Shown here piece after piece: positions 54,192 to 62,978 of a stretch of 64,000 nucleotides of DNA. The position numbers were made by a program, and so were the translations under genes. The stretch lies in NCBI GenBank assembly GCA_964462595.1, contig CAYWXM010000024.1:1-64000 (forward strand). Reading direction: 5' to 3'. Positions within the stretch are counted from its first letter, which is position 1. The number at the start of each line of letters is the position of its first letter. Under the pieces are notes generated by a model that was given only the letters and a program-made list of their open reading frames with translations, made no database searches and had not been told where the DNA came from. The DNA is from SURF-21 sp964462595 (GTDB lineage: Bacteria; Actinomycetota; Geothermincolia; Geothermincolales; RBG-13-55-18).

Positions 54192-54237
54192 GCTCTCGCT
54201 TCCTCCTTCGATATCTCGAGGCGCCTCAGCGCTATCG

Positions 54238-55548
54238 CTATATGAACAAGCTGCCTATCTGGTAGATGAGCGTGGCCAGCAGCCAGGCCAGGGCCGTGGT
54301 ATATGCACCGGCGAAGATGGTCCACTTCCAGGAATTGGTCTCCTGCTTTATCGCAGCCAGCGTGGCCGCGCAGGGCACGTAGACGAGGCAGAAGACCATG
54401 AATGAAAAGGCGGTCAAGGCCGACCATCCCAGCTCGAAGCCGATGACGTTGCCCAGTCCCCCGATCTCCCCGGCCCCCGCGAAGAGCACCCCGAAGGTCC
54501 CCACCACGACCTCCTTGGCCAGGAGGCCGAAGGCCAGGCCCACGGCGGCCTGCCACTGCCCGAAACCGCAGGGCTTGAAGATGGGCGCTATGGCCCTGCC
54601 CATGGGCTCTATGGCGCCCACGTAGTCCAGGAACCATACCAGAACCACCGCCACGAAGATTATTGTCCCTGCCCGCACCAGGAAGAGCTTTCCGCGCTCC
54701 CAGGTATGCACCGACATGCCTTTTAAGGTGGGCAGGCGGTAAGGGGGAAGCTCCATCACGAAGTGGCTGCTCTCGCCGGGAAGGAGCCTCTTGCGGAAGA
54801 TGTAGGCCATGAAGACGGCCAGGACTATGCCGATCAGGTACATAGACCAGACCACCAGCCCCTGGTTGTTGGGGAAGAAGGCCGCCGCCAGAAGGACGTA
54901 GATGGGCAGGCGCGCCCCGCAGGACATGAGCGGGTTCACCAGTATGGTTACGATGCGGTCCTTCTCGTTCTCGATGCTGCGTGTGGCCATGATGGCCGGC
55001 ACGTTGCAGCCGAATCCCAGCAGCATGGGGATGAAGGATCGGCCGTGCAGGCCTATCCTGTGCATGAAACGGTCCATGACGAAAGCCGCCCGAGCCAGGT
55101 AACCCGAGTCCTCCAGGATGGAGAGGGCCAGGAAAAGCAGGAAGATGATGGGCACGAAGACCAGCACCGATCCCACGCCGCCGATCACCCCGTCGGCCAG
55201 GAAGGAGCCGAACCATCCTCCGATGCCCGAGGCCTGCTCCGACAGCCAGCCGAAGCCGGTCTCTATCCATCCCATCAGGGGGGCGGAGACGGTGAAGGTA
55301 AGCCAGAACACTCCGTACATCACGACCGCGAATATGGGCAGGCCGAGCCAGCGGTTGATGACCACCCTGTCCACCTTGTCAGACGCGGTAAGCCTGTCTA
55401 TGGGGGGCCTTTTCACCACCTCCTTCACCAGGCCGCTTATGTAGCCGTACCTGGACTCGGCGATGATCGTCTCCACGTCGTCGCCATAAATGTTGCGCAG
55501 GTGAGCCAGGCTCCTGTCCCTGGCCGCTATTATCTCCTCCGGACTCAA
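54238..55548 (-). CDS. FeoB membrane domain, separate gene
   Basis: The 436-residue protein is the transmembrane part of FeoB: Gate motif GLLAKEVVVGTFGVL, VPIIFLLFLALSILEDSGYLAR, and FGCNVPAIMATRSI. It carries Fe(II) across the membrane. TTG 55548 is taken as start: AGGAGG lies 7 bases upstream, and TTGA overlaps the stop of the GTPase gene. So FeoB is made as two chains from coupled genes instead of one. A sequencing frameshift would be the alternative, but the good ribosome site and the exact overlap argue for a real split. Confidence 0.85.
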   Translation of the reverse strand: MSPEEIIAARDRSLAHLRNIYGDDVETIIAESRYGYISGLVKEVVKRPPIDRLTASDKVDRVVINRWLGLPIFAVVMYGVFWLTFTVSAPLMGWIETGFGWLSEQASGIGGWFGSFLADGVIGGVGSVLVFVPIIFLLFLALSILEDSGYLARAAFVMDRFMHRIGLHGRSFIPMLLGFGCNVPAIMATRSIENEKDRIVTILVNPLMSCGARLPIYVLLAAAFFPNNQGLVVWSMYLIGIVLAVFMAYIFRKRLLPGESSHFVMELPPYRLPTLKGMSVHTWERGKLFLVRAGTIIFVAVVLVWFLDYVGAIEPMGRAIAPIFKPCGFGQWQAAVGLAFGLLAKEVVVGTFGVLFAGAGEIGGLGNVIGFELGWSALTAFSFMVFCLVYVPCAATLAAIKQETNSWKWTIFAGAYTTALAWLLATLIYQIGSLFI

Positions 55549-56228
55549 GCCATCACCTCCTGCAGCCTCGTGGCGGCGTCCTCGTCCTCCTCCAGGAGCT
55601 TTATGGCCAGCCATCTCGAGGAATACGCCCCGAGCTGTTTTTCACTTCCGGAAATCATCTCCTGCAGGGCGTCTATCTCCCTGTCCACCTCTCTGCCGTA
55701 GCTGATTTTCAAAGGCTCTCTCCGGTTTGTACCACTCGTCGCGGCCCTTATGGCATCGAGCAGCTCATCGGTTCCGTCGTTGCGGGAGGCCACCATGGGG
55801 ACCACCGTGAGCCCGAGGTGGCGGGCAAGGGCGGCCGTATCTATCTGGTGCCCCCTGTTCTGCGCCGCGTCCATCATGTTCAGGGCCACGACGACGTTGG
55901 CGCCCATCTCCAGCAGTTGCACTGTGAGGTACAGGTTGCGCTCCAGGTTGGAGGCGTCCACGATATCCACCACCACGTCAGGGTGCTCCTCCACTATGTA
56001 GTCCCGGGCGATGACCTCGTCTATGGAGTAAGCGGTCAGGGAATATACGCCCGGAAGGTCGACCACCTTGATCCTGTATCCCCCCGTAGCGCATACGCCC
56101 TCTTTCTTCTCCACCGTCACCCCGGGCCAGTTGCCCACGTGCTGTTTGGCCCCGGTGAGGTTGTTGAACAGGGTGGTCTTTCCCGAATTCGGGTTGCCCA
56201 CCAGGGCAATGGTCATCTCTTTCTCCAT
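55545..56228 (-). CDS. FeoB GTPase domain, separate gene
   Basis: The 227-residue protein has the G motifs of FeoB: G1 GNPNSGKTTL, G3 DLPGVYSL, G4 NMMD and G5-like VASR, followed by the GDI helical segment ending YSSRWLAIKLLEED. Intact FeoB would continue into the membrane domain at this point; here it stops and the membrane gene begins with a TTGA overlap. GTP hydrolysis gates Fe(II) uptake. It is preceded by feoA at 3 bases. Confidence 0.88.
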   Translation of the reverse strand: MEKEMTIALVGNPNSGKTTLFNNLTGAKQHVGNWPGVTVEKKEGVCATGGYRIKVVDLPGVYSLTAYSIDEVIARDYIVEEHPDVVVDIVDASNLERNLYLTVQLLEMGANVVVALNMMDAAQNRGHQIDTAALARHLGLTVVPMVASRNDGTDELLDAIRAATSGTNRREPLKISYGREVDREIDALQEMISGSEKQLGAYSSRWLAIKLLEEDEDAATRLQEVMA

Positions 56229-56231
56229 CCC

Positions 56232-56531
56232 TTATACCTCCTCCACCATTATCTTCATGGCCATGCCACGGCCCAGCGCCAGCCTCGATCCCTTGAGATC
56301 GATAAGAACCGGACCCGCCCCCTGGCAGCTTATAAGCCTGACTTCCGCCCCGGGGGTGAGCCCCATATCGGCCAGCTTTCTGTCCAGGCCGCCGCCTCCC
56401 CTCAGCCCCACGACCCTCACGGCGCCGCGCGTGCCCGCCATGGACAGGGGCATTACCCTGCGGCCTCCGGCCGCTCTCATGCCGTGGCGGCCTTGATAAT
56501 GGCTGTAGTCTCTTCCAGGCAGCTCGATCAC
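56232..56531 (-). CDS. FeoA-like protein, second copy
   Basis: The 99-residue SH3-like protein has the FeoA core (GLDRKLADMGLTPGAEVRLI, LGRGMAMKIMV) with an extra basic N-terminal region. FeoA binds FeoB and regulates uptake. GTG 56531 begins 1 base after the stop codon of the first feoA; a later ATG (MPLSMAG) is an alternative start. It precedes the GTPase gene by 3 bases. Confidence 0.85.
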   Translation of the reverse strand: MIELPGRDYSHYQGRHGMRAAGGRRVMPLSMAGTRGAVRVVGLRGGGGLDRKLADMGLTPGAEVRLISCQGAGPVLIDLKGSRLALGRGMAMKIMVEEV

Positions 56532-56532
56532 C

Positions 56533-56775
56533 TCAACTTTCGCCGCCGACCCTGACGCGTATTTTCGCCGCTTCCTCCTTGCGCAGGGTCAGGTTATATC
56601 CCTTTATCAGCACTTCCATGGGGTCTCCCAGCGGAGCCATGCGCACCACCTGTACCTCCGCGCCTCTCACCACCCCCATGTCCAGGAGGCGCCGGCCAGC
56701 GCCTCCTCCGCTCTCGATGCGCAGGATGCTGCCTCTCTCCCCCGGCTTCATCTCCTTAAGCAGCTTTTCCGCCAA
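56533..56775 (-). CDS. FeoA-like protein, first copy
   Basis: The 80-residue protein has the FeoA SH3-type core (RRLLDMGVVRGAEVQVVR, GYNLTLRKEEAAKI). TTG 56775 is chosen because GGGAGG lies 6 bases upstream; an ATG at 56817 is inside the iron box palindrome and would add 14 residues unlike FeoA. It leads the feoA-feoA-feoB operon, downstream of a DtxR-type box. Confidence 0.85.
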   Translation of the reverse strand: MAEKLLKEMKPGERGSILRIESGGGAGRRLLDMGVVRGAEVQVVRMAPLGDPMEVLIKGYNLTLRKEEAAKIRVRVGGES

Positions 56776-56796
56776 TTCGCACCTCCCTTTCGGCTC

Positions 56797-56818
56797 AATG
56801 TTAGATTTATCTAACATT
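56797..56818. promoter_or_regulatory. DtxR-type operator upstream of feoA
   Basis: Ten-base arms (56797-56806, 56809-56818) form an exact inverted repeat with core GTTAGA-N4-TCTAAC. The same core occurs at 57332-57347 upstream of dtxR. Position just upstream of the feo operon and downstream of dtxR fits iron- or manganese-dependent repression. Confidence 0.85.
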
Positions 56819-56837
56819 TATCTTAAAAAAATAATCG

Positions 56838-57317
56838 TCACCCCTTGTCCCCGATACACCTCTTGACACACTCCTCGGGCCGCTTCCCGCTCTGGTAGTA
56901 ATAAGAGAAGTTCTCCAGCCATTCCGGCTTGCTGGGGGCCTCCAGGACGAACTCTACGAAGCTGGTCAGCCTGCTGTCCGTCTCCGGGCTCAGGCTGTGC
57001 TCTATCTCGCAGGCGTCGTGCCGCGAGGTCTCCCCGTCCACCCCCAGTATCTCGGAGATGAAACGCGTAAGGACGAGGTGGCGGTGATAGATTCTCTGCG
57101 CGATCTTTCTGCCTTTCTGCGTCAGCTTCACGTCCCCGTATTTCTCGTGTTTTACCAGTCCCTGTGAGGACAGCCTGTCGATAGCCGAGCTCACGGTAGG
57201 CATCCTTACATCCAGCTGCTTTCCGATTGTGCTTATCTGCGCCGTGCTTCCATCTTCGCTCAGCATGTAGATGGCCTCGAGATAGTCCTCCATCCTGGCG
57301 CTCTGTTTCTTCCTCAT
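56838..57317 (-). CDS. DtxR/MntR-family metal-dependent repressor
   Basis: The 159-residue protein has the DtxR winged helix (EDYLEAIYMLSEDG, RMPTVSSAIDRLSSQGLV) and the metal and dimer segment (HRHLVLTRFISEILG, HDACEIEHSLSPE, ligands Cys/His/Glu). There is no C-terminal SH3 domain, so it is of the shorter MntR/TroR type. It sits upstream of the feo genes on the same strand, with boxes of its own type before itself and before feoA, so Fe(II) or Mn(II) should repress both. Confidence 0.9.
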   Translation of the reverse strand: MRKKQSARMEDYLEAIYMLSEDGSTAQISTIGKQLDVRMPTVSSAIDRLSSQGLVKHEKYGDVKLTQKGRKIAQRIYHRHLVLTRFISEILGVDGETSRHDACEIEHSLSPETDSRLTSFVEFVLEAPSKPEWLENFSYYYQSGKRPEECVKRCIGDKG

Positions 57318-57331
57318 CCCTTTTCCTTAAT

Positions 57332-57347
57332 GTTAGACAGTTCTAAC
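57332..57347. promoter_or_regulatory. DtxR-type operator upstream of dtxR
   Basis: GTTAGA (57332-57337) and TCTAAC (57342-57347) with a 4-base spacer match the core of the box at 56800-56815. A second overlapping repeat, TTCTAA/TTAGAA, runs to 57358. It lies 15 bases before the dtxR start and suggests autoregulation. Confidence 0.8.
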
Positions 57348-57486
57348 TTTAATTAGAAGATTCTCTCACAAGCGTGGTTTGGAGTCAAGCCGGCTGCGGG
57401 GACCTTCTCCGGGATATGTCTCCTGGCAAACCCTCCGATTCCTTGCGTGATCGATCCGCGGGGGAGACAACAGGGCGCCGCGTCTT

Positions 57487-58470
57487 TCACTTCCCGGACT
57501 TCAAGGCGAACCTCACGTTCCTGAGCGCCTTGTCGGCGGCCTCCCTTACCACGATATCCTCGTCCCTGGTAGCCTCCTCCAGCTTCTCCAGGGACCTTTC
57601 GTCCTTCAACGTGCCCAGGGACTTGATCGCGCCTAGCCGCACGTACCTGTTCTCGTCCTCGAGAGCCCCCATGAGTGCTTCGACCGCGCCCCTGTCGCCG
57701 ATGGCCCCCAGCGCCTCCGCAGCCTTCCACCTCACGTAATGGTGTCCGTTGCGCAGCTCCCTCGTGAGGGGCTCCATAGCCCTGGAGTCGCCTATCCTTC
57801 CCAGAGCGGCCGCCGCCCTCCACTTCGCGCGCATGGTGCCGGTCTCCAGAACGCGCATCAACGGTCCCACCGCCTGCAGACCCATCATCCCGCATGCCTC
57901 CAGCGCCCCCCAGCGCACGCGCAAGCGCTCGTCGCCCAGCGAGTCCACAAGTGGGGCGATGGCCGGCTGACCTATCTTGACCAGGGCGTCCAGCGCCCGC
58001 TTGCGTATGCGCAAACTTTTACTGTCCATGGCGTCTATAAGCGGCCCGACTGCCGCATTTCCGATCTCAGCCAAGGCTTTCGAGGCGATCCACCTGACGT
58101 TAATGTCATCGTCCTTCATGCATTCTATGAGGGGGTCGATGGCTCTCTCGTCCCCCATCCTTCCCAGTACGCCGGCCGCCTCCGCCCGCGCGTACTTGCT
58201 CTCCGATCCCAGGGCCTCGAGCAGCGGCTCTACCACCATATTCCCCATCTCGAGCAGTGAATCCGCGGCGGCCCACCTCACCTTCTCGTTTTTATCCCCC
58301 AGGGTCTTTATGAGTGACAACGCCGCGCGCTGGCTTCTTATCCTTCCGAGCTGCTTGACCGCTTTCAATCTTACGGCGGTATTCTCATCGCCCAGCGCCC
58401 TTACGAGCTCCTCGGTCCGATCCATCTGAACGATGTCGAACGGGTCCATATCAAACACTGACGGCGCCAC
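57487..58470 (-). CDS. HEAT-repeat protein
   Basis: The 327-residue protein is made of about ten HEAT repeats of ~31 residues (for example DENTAVRLKAVKQLGRIRSQ, GAIGDRGAVEALMGALEDEN), like PBS-lyase/armadillo-type scaffold proteins that bind other proteins. It has no catalytic motif. The start may be GTG 58470 or a nearby GTG; ribosome sites are weak. Function unknown. Confidence 0.85.
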   Translation of the reverse strand: MAPSVFDMDPFDIVQMDRTEELVRALGDENTAVRLKAVKQLGRIRSQRAALSLIKTLGDKNEKVRWAAADSLLEMGNMVVEPLLEALGSESKYARAEAAGVLGRMGDERAIDPLIECMKDDDINVRWIASKALAEIGNAAVGPLIDAMDSKSLRIRKRALDALVKIGQPAIAPLVDSLGDERLRVRWGALEACGMMGLQAVGPLMRVLETGTMRAKWRAAAALGRIGDSRAMEPLTRELRNGHHYVRWKAAEALGAIGDRGAVEALMGALEDENRYVRLGAIKSLGTLKDERSLEKLEEATRDEDIVVREAADKALRNVRFALKSGK

Positions 58471-58733
58471 TCCTTCCCGGCCTTATCGTAAACAATGCCC
58501 CTCGCGGAGGGGCTCGACATATGTGCGCTCGTTGAAGATCTTTATAAAATTATTCCCTTCATGGACGGGCGCAAACAAATCGCAAGTGTGAGCGAGAAAT
58601 CTTCCCTTTGATCGCGAAGCACCTTACAGTGCTTTGTCCTGCGGGATGAAGATGAGGGCTGCTGACACAATGCCCGGCGGGAGATAACGCGTCGCGTCAT
58701 CGCCGTAGAGCCCGCTCCGCGGATATCGGGTCT

Positions 58734-61397
58734 TCAGGAGGTCATGGAGGGTTTCGGGTTCTGCGCCAGGAGCTCCACTTCCCGGGGCGAAGGCTCACGG
58801 CGTGGACCGATCCAGGTAAACCCCTCCAGGACCTCGGGGTTGAGGATGTGCGCGGGCACCCTTCCCCCGAGCAACTCGCGCAGCTGCTGCGCGGCGATCT
58901 CCCCCTGGTGAGAGCCTATCTCCACCGTGTTCCCCCCCACGTGCGGCGTCGCGATGACGTTTTCTTTTGCCACCAGGCGGTCGTCTGAACCTGGCGGCTC
59001 CACAGTGAACACGTCGAGGGCGGCGGCGCCCAGCCTGCCCGACTCGAGCGCCTCCGCCAGCGCCTCGTCATCGACCAGGGAAGGCCTCGCGGTGTTGATA
59101 AAGAAGGCTCCCTCCTTCATGCGCGAGAAGGCGGCGCGGTCCATCATGTTCTCCGTGGCCTCCACGGCGGGAGCATGCAGGCTCACGAAGTCACTGCGCT
59201 CCAGCAGTTCCTCGAGGGAGACTTTCTCCGCCCCGGCAAGCGCCCCTTCCCCCGCGCCCACGGCGGGGTCGTAGAAGAGCACCCGCGCGCCGTAAGGCCC
59301 GAGCCTGCTGGCCACCCGCTCGCCCACGCTGCCCAGCCCCACCAGTCCCACCGTCTTGCGCCACAGCTCCTTGCCCTGGTACGCGAGGTACGCCTCGCTC
59401 ATCCTTGCCATGTCGCCTGCCTCGACGTTCCCCTCCTTCAGGAAGGAAGCGGCCTGCGGCAGCTTACGCGCCAGCATGACCATGAAGGCCACGGCGAGGT
59501 CCGCCACCGCGTCCGCGTTCCTGCCGGGCGTGTTCGCCACCGAAACGCCGAAGGCGGTAGCCGCCTCCAGGTCCACGTTCACCGCGTTGACGCGGCAGCA
59601 TACGACCATCTTCAGATCCGGAAGCCCCTTCAGCGCCTCGAAGTCCACGATGTCCATCTCGGTCACGAAGACCTCGAAATCCCGCAGCGCCTCAACCAAC
59701 TCCGCGCCACCGCCGAACACCCTGCGGCTCTCCCTCCACGAACGGTAGTTCACCTCGCCCATCTCGCGCAGTTCGTCCAGCGCCTCCTCGTCCATGGAGG
59801 CGGTGACCAGGATACGCGGGCGGAAAGCGGCGGGCGCCTCGCCCGCAGCCGGGGCGCGGCCGATCATGGCCATGGCCATTAGGTTGCCCATGTGCGCGTC
59901 GCATTCGGCGCGCATGTCCACGGCCTCCCTCCAACCCGCGTAGAGCCCCTGGTATTTTTCGGAGTCACCGCCGGGCTCCTGTTCCCTCTCGATGCGGAAG
60001 AGCCGGCCGGCGCCCTCTGCCAGGTCGCTGAAGAGCCCGGCACCCACGCCGGCGCAGACTGCCGTCCCCAGCGCCGACACCTCAGGGTTGGTGGGCACTG
60101 CGACCCGCCTCCCCAGGATATCCGCGATCATTCCCGTCCACATGGCGCTTTGCGCCATGCCGCCGCCCACGCTTACGCTCGTGGGCTCCAGGTCCGTCGC
60201 CGCCAGCACCTGGTCGAGGTTGGCGCGGGTGGAGTAGGAGATCCCTTCCAGAAGCGCGCGGCTGATGTGGGCGCGGCAGGTGGAGGCGTCGGGTGTGACC
60301 ATGTGCGACATGGTAAGATTACCCAGCAATATGCTGGTGATGCGCGCGTCGAACACCCGCGCGCCCAGGGTGGAATATATCCCTGCGGCGCCGGACTCGG
60401 ACGCCGCAGCCTCGGCGAAGAGCGCCGCGACGGCATCGCGGACACCCGGGTAGAGTATGCGCGAGAACCACTCCAGCACCGTTCCGGTGATCATGCCGTT
60501 GCTCTCCACCAGGTAGAGGCCGGGCACGACGTGCCTTCCGCTCCACAAAAGGCCCTCGCCGTCCAGCACGTACGAGGCGGTTACCTGCTGCACCGGCATA
60601 CTGGTCCCCGCGCTTATCCCCACCGCGCCCTCTTTCGTGCATGCCATACCCAGCAGGCCGCACTGGGTATCCGCGCCGCCCGCCGCCACCGGGGTTCCCG
60701 CCGCCAGCCCCAGGTGCCCGGCGGCCTCCTGCGTCAGGGCACCGATGCGGGTACCGGCATCGACCGTCTCGGGGAAGAGGGAAGCGTCCACCCCCAGGGA
60801 AGCGATGAGTTCGCGGTCCCATTCGTTTGCGCGCAGGTCGAAGAGGAGGGTCTCGCCGGCCTGTGACCGTTCGGCGAAAAGCGTGCCGCCCAGGCGCAGG
60901 CCGACCCAGTCCGACAGGCTGGCCACCCGCGCCGCCCGCTCCAGCAGGTCCGGCGCGTTGTCCCTCAGCCACAGCAGCCTGGTGCCGGTGAAGAGAGGGC
61001 TGGGCCAGTGGCCGCCCGCCTCGTAAACCTCCATGCCCCGCTCTGCGGCGAGCATGAGCGCACTGCCCAGGGCGCGAGCGTCCTGGTTGGGGGTGGCGAA
61101 GAGGGGTTTGTCCTCACCATCCAGCACTACGGTGGTGTTGCGCATGCTGCAGGCGGCGATCCCCCGGACGTCACCCGGCTCCGCCCCGGACTCCCGCATG
61201 ACCTGGCGGGACGCCTCGCCCAGCTTGTTCCACATATCCTCGAGGTCGAGGTCGAACCCAAGGCCGGCGGTATCCGGAGCGACTGGATGCGACCAGTTTC
61301 TCTTCGCGCTGAAGGTGACGCCGGTTTCGGTTTCCGCGAGCAAGCACCTGCCGGAGCCGCCGCCCAGATCGAACGCCATCAGGAACGACTTACCCAT
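58734..61397 (-). CDS. FGGY sugar kinase / D-2-hydroxyacid dehydrogenase fusion, copy 2
   Basis: This 887-residue protein has exactly the length of copy 1 (17353-20016) and a closely similar sequence along its whole length, ending in the same eight residues NPKPSMTS. Kinase landmarks: MAFDLGGGSGR, CSMRNTT, NQDARA, GGADTQCG and GGGMAQSAMW; dehydrogenase landmarks: VGLVGLGSVG, NTARPS, FTVEPPG and TPHVGGNT. Both active sites look complete. A DUF6506-like gene lies 18 bases upstream on the same strand. Substrate unknown; an LsrK-like kinase fused to a 3-phosphoglycerate-dehydrogenase-type enzyme would act on a hydroxy sugar or sugar acid. Confidence 0.88.
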   Translation of the reverse strand: MGKSFLMAFDLGGGSGRCLLAETETGVTFSAKRNWSHPVAPDTAGLGFDLDLEDMWNKLGEASRQVMRESGAEPGDVRGIAACSMRNTTVVLDGEDKPLFATPNQDARALGSALMLAAERGMEVYEAGGHWPSPLFTGTRLLWLRDNAPDLLERAARVASLSDWVGLRLGGTLFAERSQAGETLLFDLRANEWDRELIASLGVDASLFPETVDAGTRIGALTQEAAGHLGLAAGTPVAAGGADTQCGLLGMACTKEGAVGISAGTSMPVQQVTASYVLDGEGLLWSGRHVVPGLYLVESNGMITGTVLEWFSRILYPGVRDAVAALFAEAAASESGAAGIYSTLGARVFDARITSILLGNLTMSHMVTPDASTCRAHISRALLEGISYSTRANLDQVLAATDLEPTSVSVGGGMAQSAMWTGMIADILGRRVAVPTNPEVSALGTAVCAGVGAGLFSDLAEGAGRLFRIEREQEPGGDSEKYQGLYAGWREAVDMRAECDAHMGNLMAMAMIGRAPAAGEAPAAFRPRILVTASMDEEALDELREMGEVNYRSWRESRRVFGGGAELVEALRDFEVFVTEMDIVDFEALKGLPDLKMVVCCRVNAVNVDLEAATAFGVSVANTPGRNADAVADLAVAFMVMLARKLPQAASFLKEGNVEAGDMARMSEAYLAYQGKELWRKTVGLVGLGSVGERVASRLGPYGARVLFYDPAVGAGEGALAGAEKVSLEELLERSDFVSLHAPAVEATENMMDRAAFSRMKEGAFFINTARPSLVDDEALAEALESGRLGAAALDVFTVEPPGSDDRLVAKENVIATPHVGGNTVEIGSHQGEIAAQQLRELLGGRVPAHILNPEVLEGFTWIGPRREPSPREVELLAQNPKPSMTS

Positions 61398-61415
61398 GGC
61401 CTCCCCCCCCGGCGG

Positions 61416-61727
61416 TCAGGACCATTCCCTGGCGATGGTCTCCACGGCGATCCTGGTGCTGGGACCGTCCCCCCGGGCCACGTTGACCCCGCATCCCGCA
61501 CCGACGATCTCCGCGATCTCGGCCACGTCGCGGTTAGTGAAACCCGGGCAGAGCATGATGGAGGTAACGCCCTCATCCGCGGCGAGCCTTCCGCAAACCT
61601 CCTTCGCCTGTTCCTGGTCCCTCACCACGTTCACGAAAAGCTTGTACTTGGGCGTCTCGATCACGCACCTGTGTTTCTCGGGATCCGCGTCCGGCGCATG
61701 AGCGACCAATGCGGCTACAAAAGCCAT
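61416..61727 (-). CDS. DUF6506-like small protein
   Basis: The 103-residue protein has the pattern MAFVAALVAHAPDADPEKH, then IETPKYKLFVNVV and IMLCPGFTNRDVAEIAEIV, which I recall as the DUF6506 family, of unknown function. ATG 61727 has AGGAGG 8 bases upstream. It is 18 bases upstream of the second kinase-dehydrogenase fusion and probably cotranscribed with it. Confidence 0.72.
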   Translation of the reverse strand: MAFVAALVAHAPDADPEKHRCVIETPKYKLFVNVVRDQEQAKEVCGRLAADEGVTSIMLCPGFTNRDVAEIAEIVGAGCGVNVARGDGPSTRIAVETIAREWS

Positions 61728-61904
61728 GTCCAACACCTCCTGACATCCACGGAGCAGGAATCAAGCCTACTTGAACATATTACTTACGCCGCTCCGGGCG
61801 TGTAAACAGCGGCGAGACGGTGCCCTGCAGAGCCTGGCCCTGGTCTCGCCGGTCCTTGCGTTCATCCCGTCGCAGGCTCAGTTCGCTCCCGATAACCGCC
61901 ATGG

Positions 61905-62978
61905 TCAGCTGGAAATGGTGAGCAGGCCCGTTCTGGACGACCTGCCCCACCTCGAGGCGAAAGCGAGGAGGGGAACGGCGAAAAGGACGGCGAAGCCGGC
62001 CAGCATAAGTACCTGCCACCCGAGCTCGCTCCATCCCTCCTCGTATATGGAGATGCGAAAGATGGGGTTGGCTATGTAATAGGTGGGGAATATCCGGGCT
62101 ATCCACTGCGGCCAGCTGGGAAAGATTATGAAGAGCGCCGGGGCGATAAGGAAGATGCCGAACGCCTTTATGTAGGCTACCAGTATGGTCTGGTCTTTGG
62201 AGAGCATGCCGAGCAGGAGCCCCCATTCGACACCGAGAAAGGATCCCAACAGGAAAACGGTGAGCACCAGCAGGGGCTGGGCAAAACCGACGGTCAGCAG
62301 CATCAGGATCACTCCCATGATCAGGGAGACGATGACACCGACCGCTCCGAAGGCGATGAGTATCTCCGGAAGCGTGACCGGGGTGACCAGCAGCGCGGCA
62401 AAGGTCCTCTTTTCCTTCTCGTTTACGATAAAGGAGGCCGTCAGCATCAGGCCGCCGAGAAGTATGACGTAGATGGCCATGAAGGGCAGGAATATGTCCA
62501 TGAGGGAGAGCGCTTTCTCCTCCCCCAGGCTCACCACTTCGAAATTGACCTGCGGCACCCCGGGAGATAAGGTCCGTACCGCGCCGGTCAGCTCGGCCAG
62601 GGCTATCGCCCTGTCCTTGGCCAGGCTCTCTCCGTTTACGAACAGGTCTACCGGCGTCCTCTCCCCCGCCGCGATCCTCGCCTTTACATCCTCGCTGAAG
62701 GCCACCCCTACGTCGGCCTTCTTGTCTTCCACGAGTACGACGACCTCATCGGCGGAATCAGCAACCAGCAGCTCGACAGCCTGCGTGCCCTCGAGCTCCG
62801 CGACTATCGCCCCATCCCCTCCCTCGTAGACGGCGACCTTCGGCCTTGTCTGCCAGATGCCGAAAACGAGCTGGAATATGCCCGCGAAGAGCAGCGGTCC
62901 CAGTATGGTAAAGATGATGTAAGGGTTTCTCGGGTCCAGGCTCTTTCTCATCATGACGAGGATCCTGCGTACGCTCAT
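61905..62978 (-). CDS. ABC-2 permease (NatB-like), first of a pair
   Basis: The 357-residue membrane protein has one N-terminal helix, an extracytoplasmic domain (~40-170) and about six C-terminal helices (FLPFMAIYVILLGGLMLTAS, EKEKRTFAALLVTPVTLPEIL), the NatB/ABC2_membrane_3 type. It overlaps the next gene by four bases (ATGA). The ATPase partner is not in the window and probably lies beyond the right edge. Confidence 0.88.
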   Translation of the reverse strand: MSVRRILVMMRKSLDPRNPYIIFTILGPLLFAGIFQLVFGIWQTRPKVAVYEGGDGAIVAELEGTQAVELLVADSADEVVVLVEDKKADVGVAFSEDVKARIAAGERTPVDLFVNGESLAKDRAIALAELTGAVRTLSPGVPQVNFEVVSLGEEKALSLMDIFLPFMAIYVILLGGLMLTASFIVNEKEKRTFAALLVTPVTLPEILIAFGAVGVIVSLIMGVILMLLTVGFAQPLLVLTVFLLGSFLGVEWGLLLGMLSKDQTILVAYIKAFGIFLIAPALFIIFPSWPQWIARIFPTYYIANPIFRISIYEEGWSELGWQVLMLAGFAVLFAVPLLAFASRWGRSSRTGLLTISS

